A DNA stretch of 64,000 nt from Pelagibius litoralis. Lineage in GTDB: Bacteria; Pseudomonadota; Alphaproteobacteria; Kiloniellales; Kiloniellaceae. This document shows positions 1 through 7,958 of this stretch, piece after piece; positions within the stretch are counted from its first letter, which is position 1, and the number at the start of each line of letters is the position of its first letter. The notes under the pieces are model-generated. The model ran no database searches. It was not told where the DNA came from and saw nothing but the letters and a program-made list of their open reading frames with translations. Where the stretch lies: assembly GCF_011683915.1 (NCBI RefSeq), contig NZ_JAAQPH010000003.1, positions 1 through 64,000 of the forward strand, read 5' to 3'. Position numbers and translations under genes: made by a program.

Positions 1-17
1 AAAACGCTATTGTGGTG

Positions 18-94
18 GCGCACGGTGTTGTTCCTTTCTCGTGTCCCAGGACGTCGCCAAACGCTTGGACACCAGTAGAATCAACACCGTGCGC
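18..94. repeat. 13-bp perfect inverted repeat in non-coding left edge
   Basis: GCGCACGGTGTTG at 18-30 is repeated in perfect inverted orientation at 82-94. Between the arms, GTGTCC-like and GGACAC-like segments could also pair. The stretch lies in about 310 bases at the left edge without a convincing gene. It could be the end of a degraded mobile element or a structured intergenic element. No transposase remnant is recognisable, and the left side is cut by the window edge. Confidence 0.5.
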
Positions 95-125
95 TCAGTC
101 CACCAAATCTAAACCGGACACCAGT

Positions 126-252
126 GGGCTTGTCCCGAGCATCCATCGACCTGCCATGTCGAGGGCCTGGATCACCAAGGTCCTGCCGGGTGGAGCGGGT
201 TGGGCACTCCATCAAACCGAGACGCTGTACCATGGACCCTCGGGACAAGCCC
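126..252. repeat. Long inverted-repeat intergenic element
   Basis: The arms lie at 126-146 and 232-252. They are inverted copies of a 21-base sequence containing GGGCTTGTCCCGAG, with two mismatches, and they enclose about 85 bases. The arm sequence resembles the dispersed intergenic repeats common in alphaproteobacterial chromosomes (recalled from family knowledge, not searched). The element sits downstream of the leftward MarR gene, with no credible gene inside it. Confidence 0.55.
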
Positions 253-314
253 AAGGGTGACAGCCTACGGAAGTGAAAACGCTGCGGGCCATCCGGTTAC
301 AGACGCAAACGCTA

Positions 315-674
315 CTAACCGTTGTTCAGTTTGCGGGCCGCTTCGGCGGCAAGGTCGGCGAATTCACGCAGAAAAACCGAACCCTTGACCGTGCGTTGCA
401 CCAGGATCGAACGGCGATCCGCCTCGTCGGCCTTGCGGCGCAGGAACTCCAGCCCTTCCAGGCGGTCGAGCGCACGGGTGACCGCCGGTTTGGACATGTT
501 CAGGGTCGCCGCCAGCCCCCGCACGGTATGGGGCGGCGGCGCCTGGTAGACATGCAGGCAAAGCGCGAACTGCCGGGCCGTCAGATCCGGCAGGGAGCGG
601 TTGAGCGCGGCAACCATGACGCCGTGCCAAAGGGCAAGCGCCTGTCCCGGCTTGAGCGGCGGCATGGCGGCCAT
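315..674 (-). CDS. MarR-family transcriptional regulator
   Basis: A 119-residue winged-helix protein. The helix-turn-helix segment (TVRGLAATLNMSKPAVTRAL) is followed by a wing of the form RRKADEADRRSILV, which is the typical MarR layout. At about 120 residues it is shorter than most MarR proteins (140-160), mainly through shortened N- and C-terminal dimerisation helices. It lies downstream of the aminopeptidase gene on the same strand, about 100 bases away, so the two may be co-transcribed. No ligand or target can be inferred. The family usually consists of dimeric repressors that respond to small phenolic or oxidant signals. Confidence 0.8.
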   Translation of the reverse strand: MAAMPPLKPGQALALWHGVMVAALNRSLPDLTARQFALCLHVYQAPPPHTVRGLAATLNMSKPAVTRALDRLEGLEFLRRKADEADRRSILVQRTVKGSVFLREFADLAAEAARKLNNG

Positions 675-775
675 GAAGGGCGCCTCGTCTCGTTACAGAT
701 GCGAAACGAATTCTGCAGAAGCCCCGGGGCTAACGCAAGCCCTGCCACTGTTTTGCCTCAGCCCTTGGTTTTGCC

Positions 776-2173
776 TCAACGCTTGCGGCTCGGTGCGCGC
801 CGGATGAGTTCGGCAATCACGGCGTAGACGGCGCGCAGGCCCATGGCTTCGCCGCCCTCGGGACGCCCCGGACGGCCCGCAAGATTCCAGGCCATGATGT
901 CGAAATGGGCCCAGCGGGTCGTCGGACTGACAAACTGCTCCAGGAAGAGCGCGGCAACGATGGCCCCGCCGTAGGGGCTGTTGGAGATGTTGTTGAGATC
1001 GGCAACCTTGCTCTCCAGCCCCTGGCGGTAAGGCTGGTGCAGGGGCAGGCGCCAGACCGGATCGCCCTCCACCGTACCCTGGCGCAACACCGCACCGGCC
1101 AGCTTGTCGTCGTTGCTGAAGAAAGCCGGCAGGTCGGTACCCAGCGCAACCCGCGCCGCGCCGGTCAGGGTGGCGAAGTCGACCAGCAGATCCGGCTTCT
1201 CGCTATCGGCCTCGGCCAGGGCGTCACAAAGAACCAAGCGGCCCTCGGCATCGGTGTTCCCAACCTCCACCGTCAGGCCCTTGCGGGTCTGCAGCACGTC
1301 CAAGGGCCGAAAAGCATTGCCGGAAACGGCGTTTTCCACCGCCGGGACCAGAACCCGCAGACGCAGCGGTAGTTTCTGCGCCATGATCAGCGCCGCCAGC
1401 CCCAGCACATGGGCCGCCCCGCCCATATCCTTTTTCATCATCTTCATGCCGGAGGCCGGTTTCAGGTCCAGCCCGCCGGAATCGAAGCAGACGCCCTTGC
1501 CCACCAGCGTCACCTTGGGCCCGCGCGTCCCCCAACGCAGATCGATGAGGCGCGGATCGTCGTCGCTGGCCCGGCCGACCGCATGGATGGCCGGATAGTT
1601 CTTGCGCAGCAGCGCATCGCCGACGATGACGCTGCACTTCGCGCGGTGGCGCTTGGCCAGGGCCTTGGCCGCCTCCGCCAGAGCCGTCGGCCCCATATCG
1701 TTGGCCGGCGTGTTGATCAGGTCGCGGGTCAAAAAGATCGCCTCGGCGGTATGGGTCACCAGATCCTGATCCGCCGCCTTGGGCCAGACCAGGCGGGCGT
1801 AGTCACGGCCGTTCGTCTTGTAGCGCGCGAAGTTATAGGTGCCCAGCCACCAGCCCAGCGCGGCGGCGCTGGCCGCTGTAGGGCGTAATGCCTGGGACAG
1901 GTAGTAGCTGCCCGGCGGCAGGGCGGTGGGTAGGGCACCGTAGGACCAGGTCGGCTCCTGCGCGTCAACCAGCAGCAAAACCTCCTCCAGCTCGCCCTGC
2001 GGGCCGGGCAACAGGCAGAAGCTGCCCGGATTGGCCTTGAAGCCGCTCTGGGTCACCCAGCGGCGGCGCTCTGCGCTTTGCGCCTTCAGCCAGGCATCGA
2101 AGGTATCGCGGGTCAGCGCGGTGATCGGCTTGGCCGCAGGGTCGTCGGAAACGAGATAGGATGTCTTTGCCAA
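776..2173 (-). CDS. Leucyl aminopeptidase family protein (peptidase M17)
   Basis: A cytosolic di-metal aminopeptidase that removes N-terminal residues from peptides. The M17 signature NTDAEGR is at residues 306-312. The upstream segment GKGVCFDSGGLDLKPASGM carries the catalytic Lys and metal ligands. The frame stays open to 2557, but that would run into the divergent GST gene. I therefore place the start at a TTG codon at 2173, preceded by GGAG at about 9 bases, giving 465 residues, close to the size of alphaproteobacterial homologues. The TTG choice is an inference; an in-frame ATG near 2290 is the alternative. The start region faces the GST gene across about 160 bases. Confidence 0.85.
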   Translation of the reverse strand: MAKTSYLVSDDPAAKPITALTRDTFDAWLKAQSAERRRWVTQSGFKANPGSFCLLPGPQGELEEVLLLVDAQEPTWSYGALPTALPPGSYYLSQALRPTAASAAALGWWLGTYNFARYKTNGRDYARLVWPKAADQDLVTHTAEAIFLTRDLINTPANDMGPTALAEAAKALAKRHRAKCSVIVGDALLRKNYPAIHAVGRASDDDPRLIDLRWGTRGPKVTLVGKGVCFDSGGLDLKPASGMKMMKKDMGGAAHVLGLAALIMAQKLPLRLRVLVPAVENAVSGNAFRPLDVLQTRKGLTVEVGNTDAEGRLVLCDALAEADSEKPDLLVDFATLTGAARVALGTDLPAFFSNDDKLAGAVLRQGTVEGDPVWRLPLHQPYRQGLESKVADLNNISNSPYGGAIVAALFLEQFVSPTTRWAHFDIMAWNLAGRPGRPEGGEAMGLRAVYAVIAELIRRAPSRKR

Positions 2174-2332
2174 GGGAGAAGGCTCCGGAAAACAACGGGG
2201 AAGGATTTCGCCAGGGACCCGCAGCCCGGACACGCCCGGATACGAGGGGTCGCGAAAGGCCACGAACGGCTTGCACAGCGCGCGCATCTTTGCGCTAAAT
2301 CGCCGCGCTGTCGAGATGGAGGTGACCCCGGT

Positions 2333-2980
2333 ATGCCCGCTTACAAACTGATCCTTGGCAACAAGACCTATTCGTCCTGGTCGTTGCGTGGCTGGTTGAT
2401 CGTCAGGCTGGCCGGCATTTCCTTCGAAGAGGTGGTGATCTTCCTGCGCAAGGCCGATACGAAAGCAAGGATCCTGGCATACAGCCCGGCGGGCAAGGTG
2501 CCCACCCTGATCGAAGACGACCGCGTCATCTGGGACAGCCTGGCCATCGGCGAACACCTCGCGGAGCGCTTTCCCGGTCAGGGGCTCTGGCCGCAGGATC
2601 CCCTTGCACGATCAACGGCCCGCTCGGTTGTAGCGGAGATGCATGCCGGTTTTCCGGCCCTGCGCAGCGCCCTGCCCATGGACCTGAACAAGCGCTATCC
2701 CGGCCATGTCCTGAGTCCGGAGGTCAAGGCGGACATCGCCCGTATCGAAGAGATCTGGGAAAACTGCCGCCGGCAGTTCGGTAGCTCGGGCGACTTCCTG
2801 TTCGGCGAAGCCGGCATCGCCGACGCCTTTTTCGCCCCTGTGGTGGTTCGTTTTCGCGGCTACGACGTGGCCCTGGGCAAAACCGCCGAAGCCTACTGCG
2901 CGAGCATCGCCGACTGGCCCCTGATGCAGCAATGGGTTGCAGAAGCCGCAGAGGAAAAAGAGGTCATCGTCTTCGACTGA
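2333..2980 (+). CDS. Glutathione S-transferase family protein
   Basis: A 215-residue protein with an N-terminal thioredoxin-like GST domain and a helical C-terminal domain. SYSSWSLRG-like residues near position 15 (KTYSSWSLRG) mark the glutathione site, AGKVPTLIEDD the cis-Pro loop, and WDSLAIGEHLAERFP the end of domain 1. The start is the ATG at 2333, preceded by GGAGGTGA at 2318-2325. The reading frame is open further upstream, but that part has no GST homology. The substrate is unknown. It is divergent from the aminopeptidase and convergent with the TAXI receptor gene. Confidence 0.88.
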   Translation: MPAYKLILGNKTYSSWSLRGWLIVRLAGISFEEVVIFLRKADTKARILAYSPAGKVPTLIEDDRVIWDSLAIGEHLAERFPGQGLWPQDPLARSTARSVVAEMHAGFPALRSALPMDLNKRYPGHVLSPEVKADIARIEEIWENCRRQFGSSGDFLFGEAGIADAFFAPVVVRFRGYDVALGKTAEAYCASIADWPLMQQWVAEAAEEKEVIVFD

Positions 2981-2995
2981 GCGCCGCAGCGGCAG

Positions 2996-4030
2996 CTACT
3001 GCAGGGCGCCCATTTCCCGGTAGTAGCGCTCGGCGCCGGGGTGCAGGGGAACACCCAAGCCCTCCAGCGCCTGCTCGATGACGATCTGCCGGCCCTTGGG
3101 GTGGCCTTTGTCGAGCAGTTGGCGGGTGCTGGGATGCCAGAGCGAGCGGGTGATCTCGTAGACCGTCTCTTCGGGAACCGTCTCGGCGACCAGCCATTGG
3201 GCCCCGACCGAGACGGTCGCGGTCTCACCGATCCCCGGATAGGTACCCGCCGCCAGCACCTGCCTGGCGAAGAAGGGCGAATCACTCAACAAGACCTCTG
3301 CCCCGGGCCCCGCTATGGGAACCAGTTCGACCAAGGCCTCTTCAGCCAGTTCCTGCACCGCAGCGGCCGGCGTGCCGGCAACGAAGAAGAAGCCGTCGAT
3401 CTCGCCCTCGCGCAGCGCATCGGCAGCCGCACCGGAGCCAAGCTCGACAATCTCAAGGTCGCCGACGGCGATGCCGAAGGCTTTCAGGACCAGCAGCGCA
3501 TCGACCCTGGTGCCGGAACCCTTGCGGTCCAACGAAAGCCGCTTGCCCTTGATGTCGGCCAGGGATTTGATTTCGGAATCGAACCGCACGACCAGATGCA
3601 TCGTCTCGGGGTAGAGATTGGCGATGGCGCGCAAACTGGTCACGGCGCCTTCCTCCTGGAAAATTTCTTCACCGCGAAAAGCCCAGAAGGCGATGTCGGA
3701 CTGGCTGAAGCCGGACTCGATATTACCGTCGCGAATTTGGCGGACATTATCGACGGAGCCGCGCGTCGACTGCGCGACCGCCACCAGGCCGGGAACCCCG
3801 CAACTGCCGCCGCGATCGCAACCGCGGCTGCCGGGCGGTGACGAGATGGCGCTGGCGATGATCCCGCCGACCGGAAAATAGGTGCCCGCCGTGGACCCGG
3901 TGCCGACCCTGAAGAATCGGATGTCCTGGGCGGAAACCAAAGCCGCCGTGCCGACGAGCAGCAGCGGCAGGAGAGCCAGAAAGCAGAGAGTCCCGAACCC
4001 CTTCAAGGGGCTCCAAGCGCGGCGAAGCAT
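2996..4030 (-). CDS. TAXI-family TRAP transporter solute receptor
   Basis: A 344-residue periplasmic binding protein. A hydrophobic signal peptide covers about residues 11-34 with likely cleavage after LVSA. The mature part begins FFRVGTGSTAGTYFPVGG, the characteristic TAXI start. It also carries the family segment CDRGGSCGVPGLVAVAQSTRGS, with two cysteines that could form a disulfide. Such receptors deliver organic acids or amino acids to a fused DctQM membrane protein. No TRAP membrane component is adjacent, so it is an orphan receptor here. The downstream neighbour is the convergent GST gene. Confidence 0.88.
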   Translation of the reverse strand: MLRRAWSPLKGFGTLCFLALLPLLLVGTAALVSAQDIRFFRVGTGSTAGTYFPVGGIIASAISSPPGSRGCDRGGSCGVPGLVAVAQSTRGSVDNVRQIRDGNIESGFSQSDIAFWAFRGEEIFQEEGAVTSLRAIANLYPETMHLVVRFDSEIKSLADIKGKRLSLDRKGSGTRVDALLVLKAFGIAVGDLEIVELGSGAAADALREGEIDGFFFVAGTPAAAVQELAEEALVELVPIAGPGAEVLLSDSPFFARQVLAAGTYPGIGETATVSVGAQWLVAETVPEETVYEITRSLWHPSTRQLLDKGHPKGRQIVIEQALEGLGVPLHPGAERYYREMGALQ

Positions 4031-4151
4031 GAGCGCCTCTTCCTCAAGGCCGGGCCCTGACCCGGCGATTGCGTCGCCCTAGGTATATCAAGACGGCGCG
4101 GCACGCGCCAGGGCCGCCCCCTATTTCACCCAGGCGCCCCTCGTCTCCGCA

Positions 4152-4928
4152 TCAGGCCGCGCGCTTCGCCTTGAAGCGCTTATAGGCGACCGGCAGCAGC
4201 GACAACAGCGAGAGCCCGACCAGACCGGCAATAATCTCCGGCGTCAGCACCGAGCCGACGGTGAAGTCGCCGCCCTGATCGAAGACCGAGCCGAGCCCGG
4301 CGCCCGCCAGGATGAAAACCACAGTACCGGGAATGATCCCGACGAAGGTGGCGAAGACATAGGTGCGTAGCGAAACGCCCAGGAAGGCGGGCACCAGATT
4401 GACGATGAAAAAAGGAAACAGCGGAATCAGTCTGAGGACCAGCAGGTAACTGAGCGCATTCTCCCGGAAACCTTCTTCCATACGTTGGAGAAAGGGGCCC
4501 GCGCGATCCCGCAGCGCCGATCCCAGCGCGGAGCGGGCGATCAGGAAAACGGCGGTGGCGCCCAGGGTCGCGGCCACCAGCACGTAGGCGACCCCGAAGG
4601 TCACCCCGAAGAGGAAGCCGCCGGCAACGGTGAGGATGACCCCACCGGGCAGCGAGAGAGCCGTCGAAAGCGCATAAACAGCAATGAAGGCCAGACCGGC
4701 GAGAAGCGCGTTGTCGGCGACGAAGGCGTTCAACACGGCGCGATGTTCACGCAGGGTATCGATGGAAAGATGCTCGTGCAGACCCAACGCAAAGGCGGTG
4801 CCGATGGCCCCCAGCAGAACCGCGAGCGGCAGAAAGCGCTTGGCGATCGAAGCCTTCCTGCCTGCGTTTGCCGCCTGCGGCATCTGGTCAGGGGCGCCCA
4901 TCGGGTCGGTCGAAGTATGGTCGGTCAT
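4152..4928 (-). CDS. TVP38/TMEM64 family (VTT-domain) membrane protein
   Basis: A 258-residue inner-membrane protein with a short cytosolic N-terminus, a first membrane segment near residues 30-48, and then the VTT/SNARE-associated core. Core landmarks are GGVILTVAGGFLFGVTFG and the family motif FRENALSYLLVLRLIPLFPFFIVNLVPAFLGV, followed by the GIIPGTVVFILAGAGLG re-entrant segment. The ATG is preceded by GGAG at 6 bases. The gene follows the flavoprotein gene on the same strand, about 100 bases apart. TVP38 genes are frequently found beside mercuric-reductase-like flavoproteins, so a shared role is plausible but unproven. DedA-superfamily members are proposed lipid scramblases. Confidence 0.87.
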   Translation of the reverse strand: MTDHTSTDPMGAPDQMPQAANAGRKASIAKRFLPLAVLLGAIGTAFALGLHEHLSIDTLREHRAVLNAFVADNALLAGLAFIAVYALSTALSLPGGVILTVAGGFLFGVTFGVAYVLVAATLGATAVFLIARSALGSALRDRAGPFLQRMEEGFRENALSYLLVLRLIPLFPFFIVNLVPAFLGVSLRTYVFATFVGIIPGTVVFILAGAGLGSVFDQGGDFTVGSVLTPEIIAGLVGLSLLSLLPVAYKRFKAKRAA

Positions 4929-5031
4929 GGCAAACTCCGGGCTTTGCGCCCGCGGCTCTGCGCGGGAGGTGGGTTGCGTTTTCTGAGATTAAACTCGTCT
5001 GGCCGCCACCGGGCGGCCGCTTGTCACTGCG

Positions 5032-6456
5032 CTAGAATCGCTGCAAAAACCGAACGATCTTGCGGGTTCTCTCGCTGAACAGACTGGGCGTGTAGTAGCT
5101 TCCGGCCGCCCGCTTGTTGACCTCGCCCAAGGTCGGATAAGGCGCGATGAGATTCGCCATGGCCCCGATCTTCATGCCCTGGCTGATCGCCAGGACCCAG
5201 GGTTGGAGAAGCTCGCCCGCATGCAGGCCGGCAATGGAGGCGCCCAGGATCTTGCCGCGCGCGCCGACCACCACCTTCACCAGGCCTTCGGTCGCGCGCT
5301 CCGCCTGGGCGCGGTCGTTCTCTTCAAAGGACCACTTCAGCGCCCGGACCTTGTCGCCGAACTGTTCGCGCGCCTGGGCCTCGGTCAGGCCGACATGGGC
5401 GATCTCGGGATCGGTGAAGGTCACCCAGGGCACCGCTTTATAGTCGACCTTGGCGGGCAGCTTGAACAGCACATTGCGGATCACGATACCGGCGTGATAA
5501 CCGGCCATGTGCGTGAACTGATAACCGCCGGCAACGTCGCCGATCGCGAAAATTTTCTTGTTGGTCGTGCGCAGCCGCGCGTCGACTTCGATGCCTTTTG
5601 CAGAATAGGTCACACCGGCCGCTTCCAGGTTCAAGCCGTTGACGTTGGCCCGGCGGCCGGCCGCCACCAGAAGGTGGGAGCCGACGATCCGCTGCGGCTT
5701 GCCGTCGACCTCGATCGACACCGCAATACCGTTGCCGTCCTGAGCGATCTCCTTGATGGCGATCCCCTCGTGAATCTCGATACCGTCCTCGACCAGACGC
5801 TTGCGGGCGAAGGCGGTCACGTCGGGATCGTCCTTGCCGAGAACGGTGAACATTTCCAGCAGCGACACCCGGGCGCCGAGACGGCGCTGCGCCTGGGCCA
5901 ACTCCGCGCCAATGGGCCCACCGCCGATGACGATGAGATGCTCGGGCCGCTCGGCCAGGTCGAAGACGGTCTCGTTGGTCAGAAAGGGCACATGGTCGAG
6001 CCCCGGGATCGGCGGCACAGCGGCGGAAGAGCCCGTTGCAATAACGAAGCGCTTGGCCTTGATCCGGGTATCGCCGGCGATCATTTCGCCCGGTCCGGTG
6101 AAACTGCCGGCCGCTTCGATCACGGTAACGCCGAGTTCTTCGAAGCGCTCCACCGAATCATGCGGGGCGATGGCTGCGATGACGCCGCGCACGTGGTCGC
6201 GCACGCCCAGGAAGTCGACCTCCGGTTCATGCCCGTTGACACCGAACTTACCGGCATGACGAACCGTATCCGCGGCATGGCCCGCAGCGATCAGCGCCTT
6301 GGAAGGAACGCAGCCGTAGTTCAGGCAGTCACCGCCCATCTTGCCCTTTTCGAGCAGAACCACCTTGGCACCCATTTGCGATGCGCCGGCCGCCACCGAG
6401 AGACCGCCGGAGCCGCCGCCGATGACGCAGATATCCGCTTGGATGGTCTTGGCCAT
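5032..6456 (-). CDS. FAD-dependent pyridine nucleotide-disulfide oxidoreductase (mercuric reductase-like)
   Basis: A 474-residue flavoprotein of the dihydrolipoamide dehydrogenase/mercuric reductase family. It has an N-terminal FAD-binding GGGSGG at 13-18, the redox-active pair C44/C49 in GGDCLNYGCVPSKA, a second Rossmann motif (VIGGGPIGAELAQ) for NAD(P)H, and AIGDVAGG for FAD. The C-terminal active-site segment reads APYPTLGE, so the His of the usual His-Glu dyad is replaced by Tyr. The C-terminal vicinal cysteines of true MerA are absent. It is therefore unlikely to be a lipoamide dehydrogenase or mercuric reductase in the strict sense. AAGGA precedes the ATG. It lies upstream of the TVP38 gene, which it probably accompanies in an operon. 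Confidence 0.87.
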   Translation of the reverse strand: MAKTIQADICVIGGGSGGLSVAAGASQMGAKVVLLEKGKMGGDCLNYGCVPSKALIAAGHAADTVRHAGKFGVNGHEPEVDFLGVRDHVRGVIAAIAPHDSVERFEELGVTVIEAAGSFTGPGEMIAGDTRIKAKRFVIATGSSAAVPPIPGLDHVPFLTNETVFDLAERPEHLIVIGGGPIGAELAQAQRRLGARVSLLEMFTVLGKDDPDVTAFARKRLVEDGIEIHEGIAIKEIAQDGNGIAVSIEVDGKPQRIVGSHLLVAAGRRANVNGLNLEAAGVTYSAKGIEVDARLRTTNKKIFAIGDVAGGYQFTHMAGYHAGIVIRNVLFKLPAKVDYKAVPWVTFTDPEIAHVGLTEAQAREQFGDKVRALKWSFEENDRAQAERATEGLVKVVVGARGKILGASIAGLHAGELLQPWVLAISQGMKIGAMANLIAPYPTLGEVNKRAAGSYYTPSLFSERTRKIVRFLQRF

Positions 6457-6481
6457 CTCATTCTTCCTTGTTCTGGAGAAA

Positions 6482-6507
6482 CAGCCCAGGCGGACACCGC
6501 CGGGCTG
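6482..6507 (-). terminator. Candidate terminator between exported protein gene and flavoprotein gene
   Basis: On the minus strand, AGCCC and GGGCT arms flank complementary GGCGG/CCGCC blocks around a TGTC loop, followed by TTTCT. It lies just downstream of the exported-protein gene (stop 6519) and before the flavoprotein start (6456). The U-tract is short, so this may attenuate rather than fully stop transcription into the flavoprotein/TVP38 pair. Confidence 0.5.
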
Positions 6508-6518
6508 AGGCTCGTTGC

Positions 6519-7001
6519 CTATCCTTCGACGACAATCTTGTAATCCGGCGTCGGGTTCAGCGGGCAGCTGTAGATGTATTCACCCGCTTCCAGCGTAACC
6601 TCATAGTCCTTCGTAGACCCGGTGCTGAGACCGCCACCGGAGACCGAGGTCTTGCTCAGCTTGTGCAGCGGGTTGCGCCAGTCATAGTCGTGCTCACGAA
6701 CCCAGAAACCGAGGTCGTAGGGCACGTTCTGGTTGGTGACGCGAAAGATGTACTTGCCGGGCTTCAGGTTCAGCACCTTGGCGCTGGCCAGACGGGCCGG
6801 TCCGGATTCGGCATTGATCGCGTCGCAGTCGGCCTTGCTCTTGGAGGTATAGCCATGATCGCCGCCGTCCTCGATCTCGACGAACTGGCAGGCCGTCTGG
6901 GTCAGCTCGATAACCTGGGCCTCCTGGGCCGAAGCGGAAGCGATACCAAAGGCCAGAGCCCCGGCAGCAAGGGAGGCAGTCGTCAGCAGAACTTTTTTCA
7001 T
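6519..7001 (-). CDS. Exported protein with cupredoxin-like C-terminal strand pattern
   Basis: A 160-residue protein with a signal peptide at residues 1-25 (cleavage near ASASA). The mature part is beta-rich. KPGKYIFRVTNQNVPYDLGFWV and EAGEYIYSCPLNPTPDYKIVV resemble the edge strands of cupredoxin domains. Cysteines are at 38, 59 and 146. The His and Met that follow the Cys in type-1 copper sites are missing, so copper binding is uncertain. GGAG precedes the ATG. It is the first of three leftward genes ahead of the flavoprotein and TVP38. I do not recognise a named family. Confidence 0.65.
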   Translation of the reverse strand: MKKVLLTTASLAAGALAFGIASASAQEAQVIELTQTACQFVEIEDGGDHGYTSKSKADCDAINAESGPARLASAKVLNLKPGKYIFRVTNQNVPYDLGFWVREHDYDWRNPLHKLSKTSVSGGGLSTGSTKDYEVTLEAGEYIYSCPLNPTPDYKIVVEG

Positions 7002-7292
7002 GATGCTTTCTCCGTATCGCTGTAAGGGGCTCGCTGTAACGGGGTCGCAGTCCGTCTAATGATCCCCTGACCTGGAACTCGAACGCCCGCCAAGTCCCCT
7101 GTCCGGGCGTTTCGCTTTCAAGTCAAATGGGAAGGCGCAGACCCACCGAAAGGCCTGTCACAGGGATGTGACCCTTCGTTACGGCCACTTGACCGCCGGA
7201 ATCCCTCTTTATCGGTACTATTGGGGCCCATCGGGTACGGTTAATCAAGGGACGAAGCCATGATAAACCCGGATTCGGGCCCCCCGGCCCGT
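7002..7292. other. Intergenic region upstream of exported protein gene
   Basis: About 290 bases between the tenA stop and the start of the leftward exported-protein gene. A perfect 8-bp inverted repeat (AACGCCCG 7082-7089, CGGGCGTT 7104-7111) lies about 80 bases upstream of that start. No gene is visible. It probably carries the promoter of the leftward unit. Confidence 0.4.
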
Positions 7293-7958
7293 TCAGACCG
7301 GCCAACCTTCCTGGCGATAGGCACTATCCCAGAACATCCACTCATAGCGGCTCGACTGTATAAAGGCCGTTAACATCCGCGCCCGCTCCGCCGAACCGGC
7401 CGCCAGGGCAGCCCGGTCGCAGAGATCGACAACCGACTGCGTCGCCGCGCCGAAGGCCGGGTCCGAGTAGGTGGCGATCCATTCGGCGTAAGGGTTCTCC
7501 GGCCTGGCCGCCTCGCTGATGCCGCAGCCGATTTTCCAGTAGATCCAAAAGCAGGGCAGGATCGCGGCCGCCAGCACCTCAAAGGACTCTTTCTGCGCCG
7601 CCGCCAAAAGAAAGTTGGTGTAGGCAAAACAGGTCGGCGAGGCTTCCGTCTTTTCAGCCGTCGGCCGATCGACCCCGAAACGTTCCAGGATACCACCGTG
7701 GAGTGCCTGCTCGACCTCGATCGCGCCCTGGGCCGAGCGGGTGAAGATGGTGGCGGCTTCACCATCCGGCGCCCGGGCGGCAGCCAGCGACAGCGCCCGC
7801 GCGTAAGCCGCGAGGTAGAGCGAGTCCTGAAGAATGTAAAAGCGGAAACGCTCCGGCGACAGGCTGCCCGCCGCCAGCTCGCGGTTGAACGGCAGATCCG
7901 CGATCTTGCCATAGAGCGGCGCGATCGACTGCCAGGCGGTTTCCGAGAAGCGGGTCAC
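7293..7958 (-). CDS. tenA: TenA-family aminopyrimidine aminohydrolase/thiaminase
   Basis: A 221-residue helical TenA protein that salvages thiamine breakdown products or hydrolyses aminopyrimidines. The likely nucleophile is C136 in AAILPCFWIYWKIG. A conserved acidic residue lies in the ILQDSLYL segment near residue 45, and a late Glu in YEWMFWDSAY. The start is a GTG at 7958 that overlaps the thiM stop by four bases (GTGA), indicating translational coupling. The frame is open further upstream inside thiM but carries no homology there. It is the second gene of a TPP-riboswitch-controlled salvage operon. Confidence 0.9.
   Translation of the reverse strand: MTRFSETAWQSIAPLYGKIADLPFNRELAAGSLSPERFRFYILQDSLYLAAYARALSLAAARAPDGEAATIFTRSAQGAIEVEQALHGGILERFGVDRPTAEKTEASPTCFAYTNFLLAAAQKESFEVLAAAILPCFWIYWKIGCGISEAARPENPYAEWIATYSDPAFGAATQSVVDLCDRAALAAGSAERARMLTAFIQSSRYEWMFWDSAYRQEGWPV

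Noticed and set aside
12-260. Possible small gene at the left edge (82 residues)
   Set aside because: No ribosome-binding site or family similarity; it overlaps two inverted repeats, so a structured non-coding stretch is the better reading.
5032-6456. Calling the flavoprotein lipoamide dehydrogenase or MerA
   Set aside because: The catalytic His is Tyr (YPTLGE), there is no C-terminal Cys pair, no heavy-metal domain, and no mer or 2-oxoacid dehydrogenase genes nearby.
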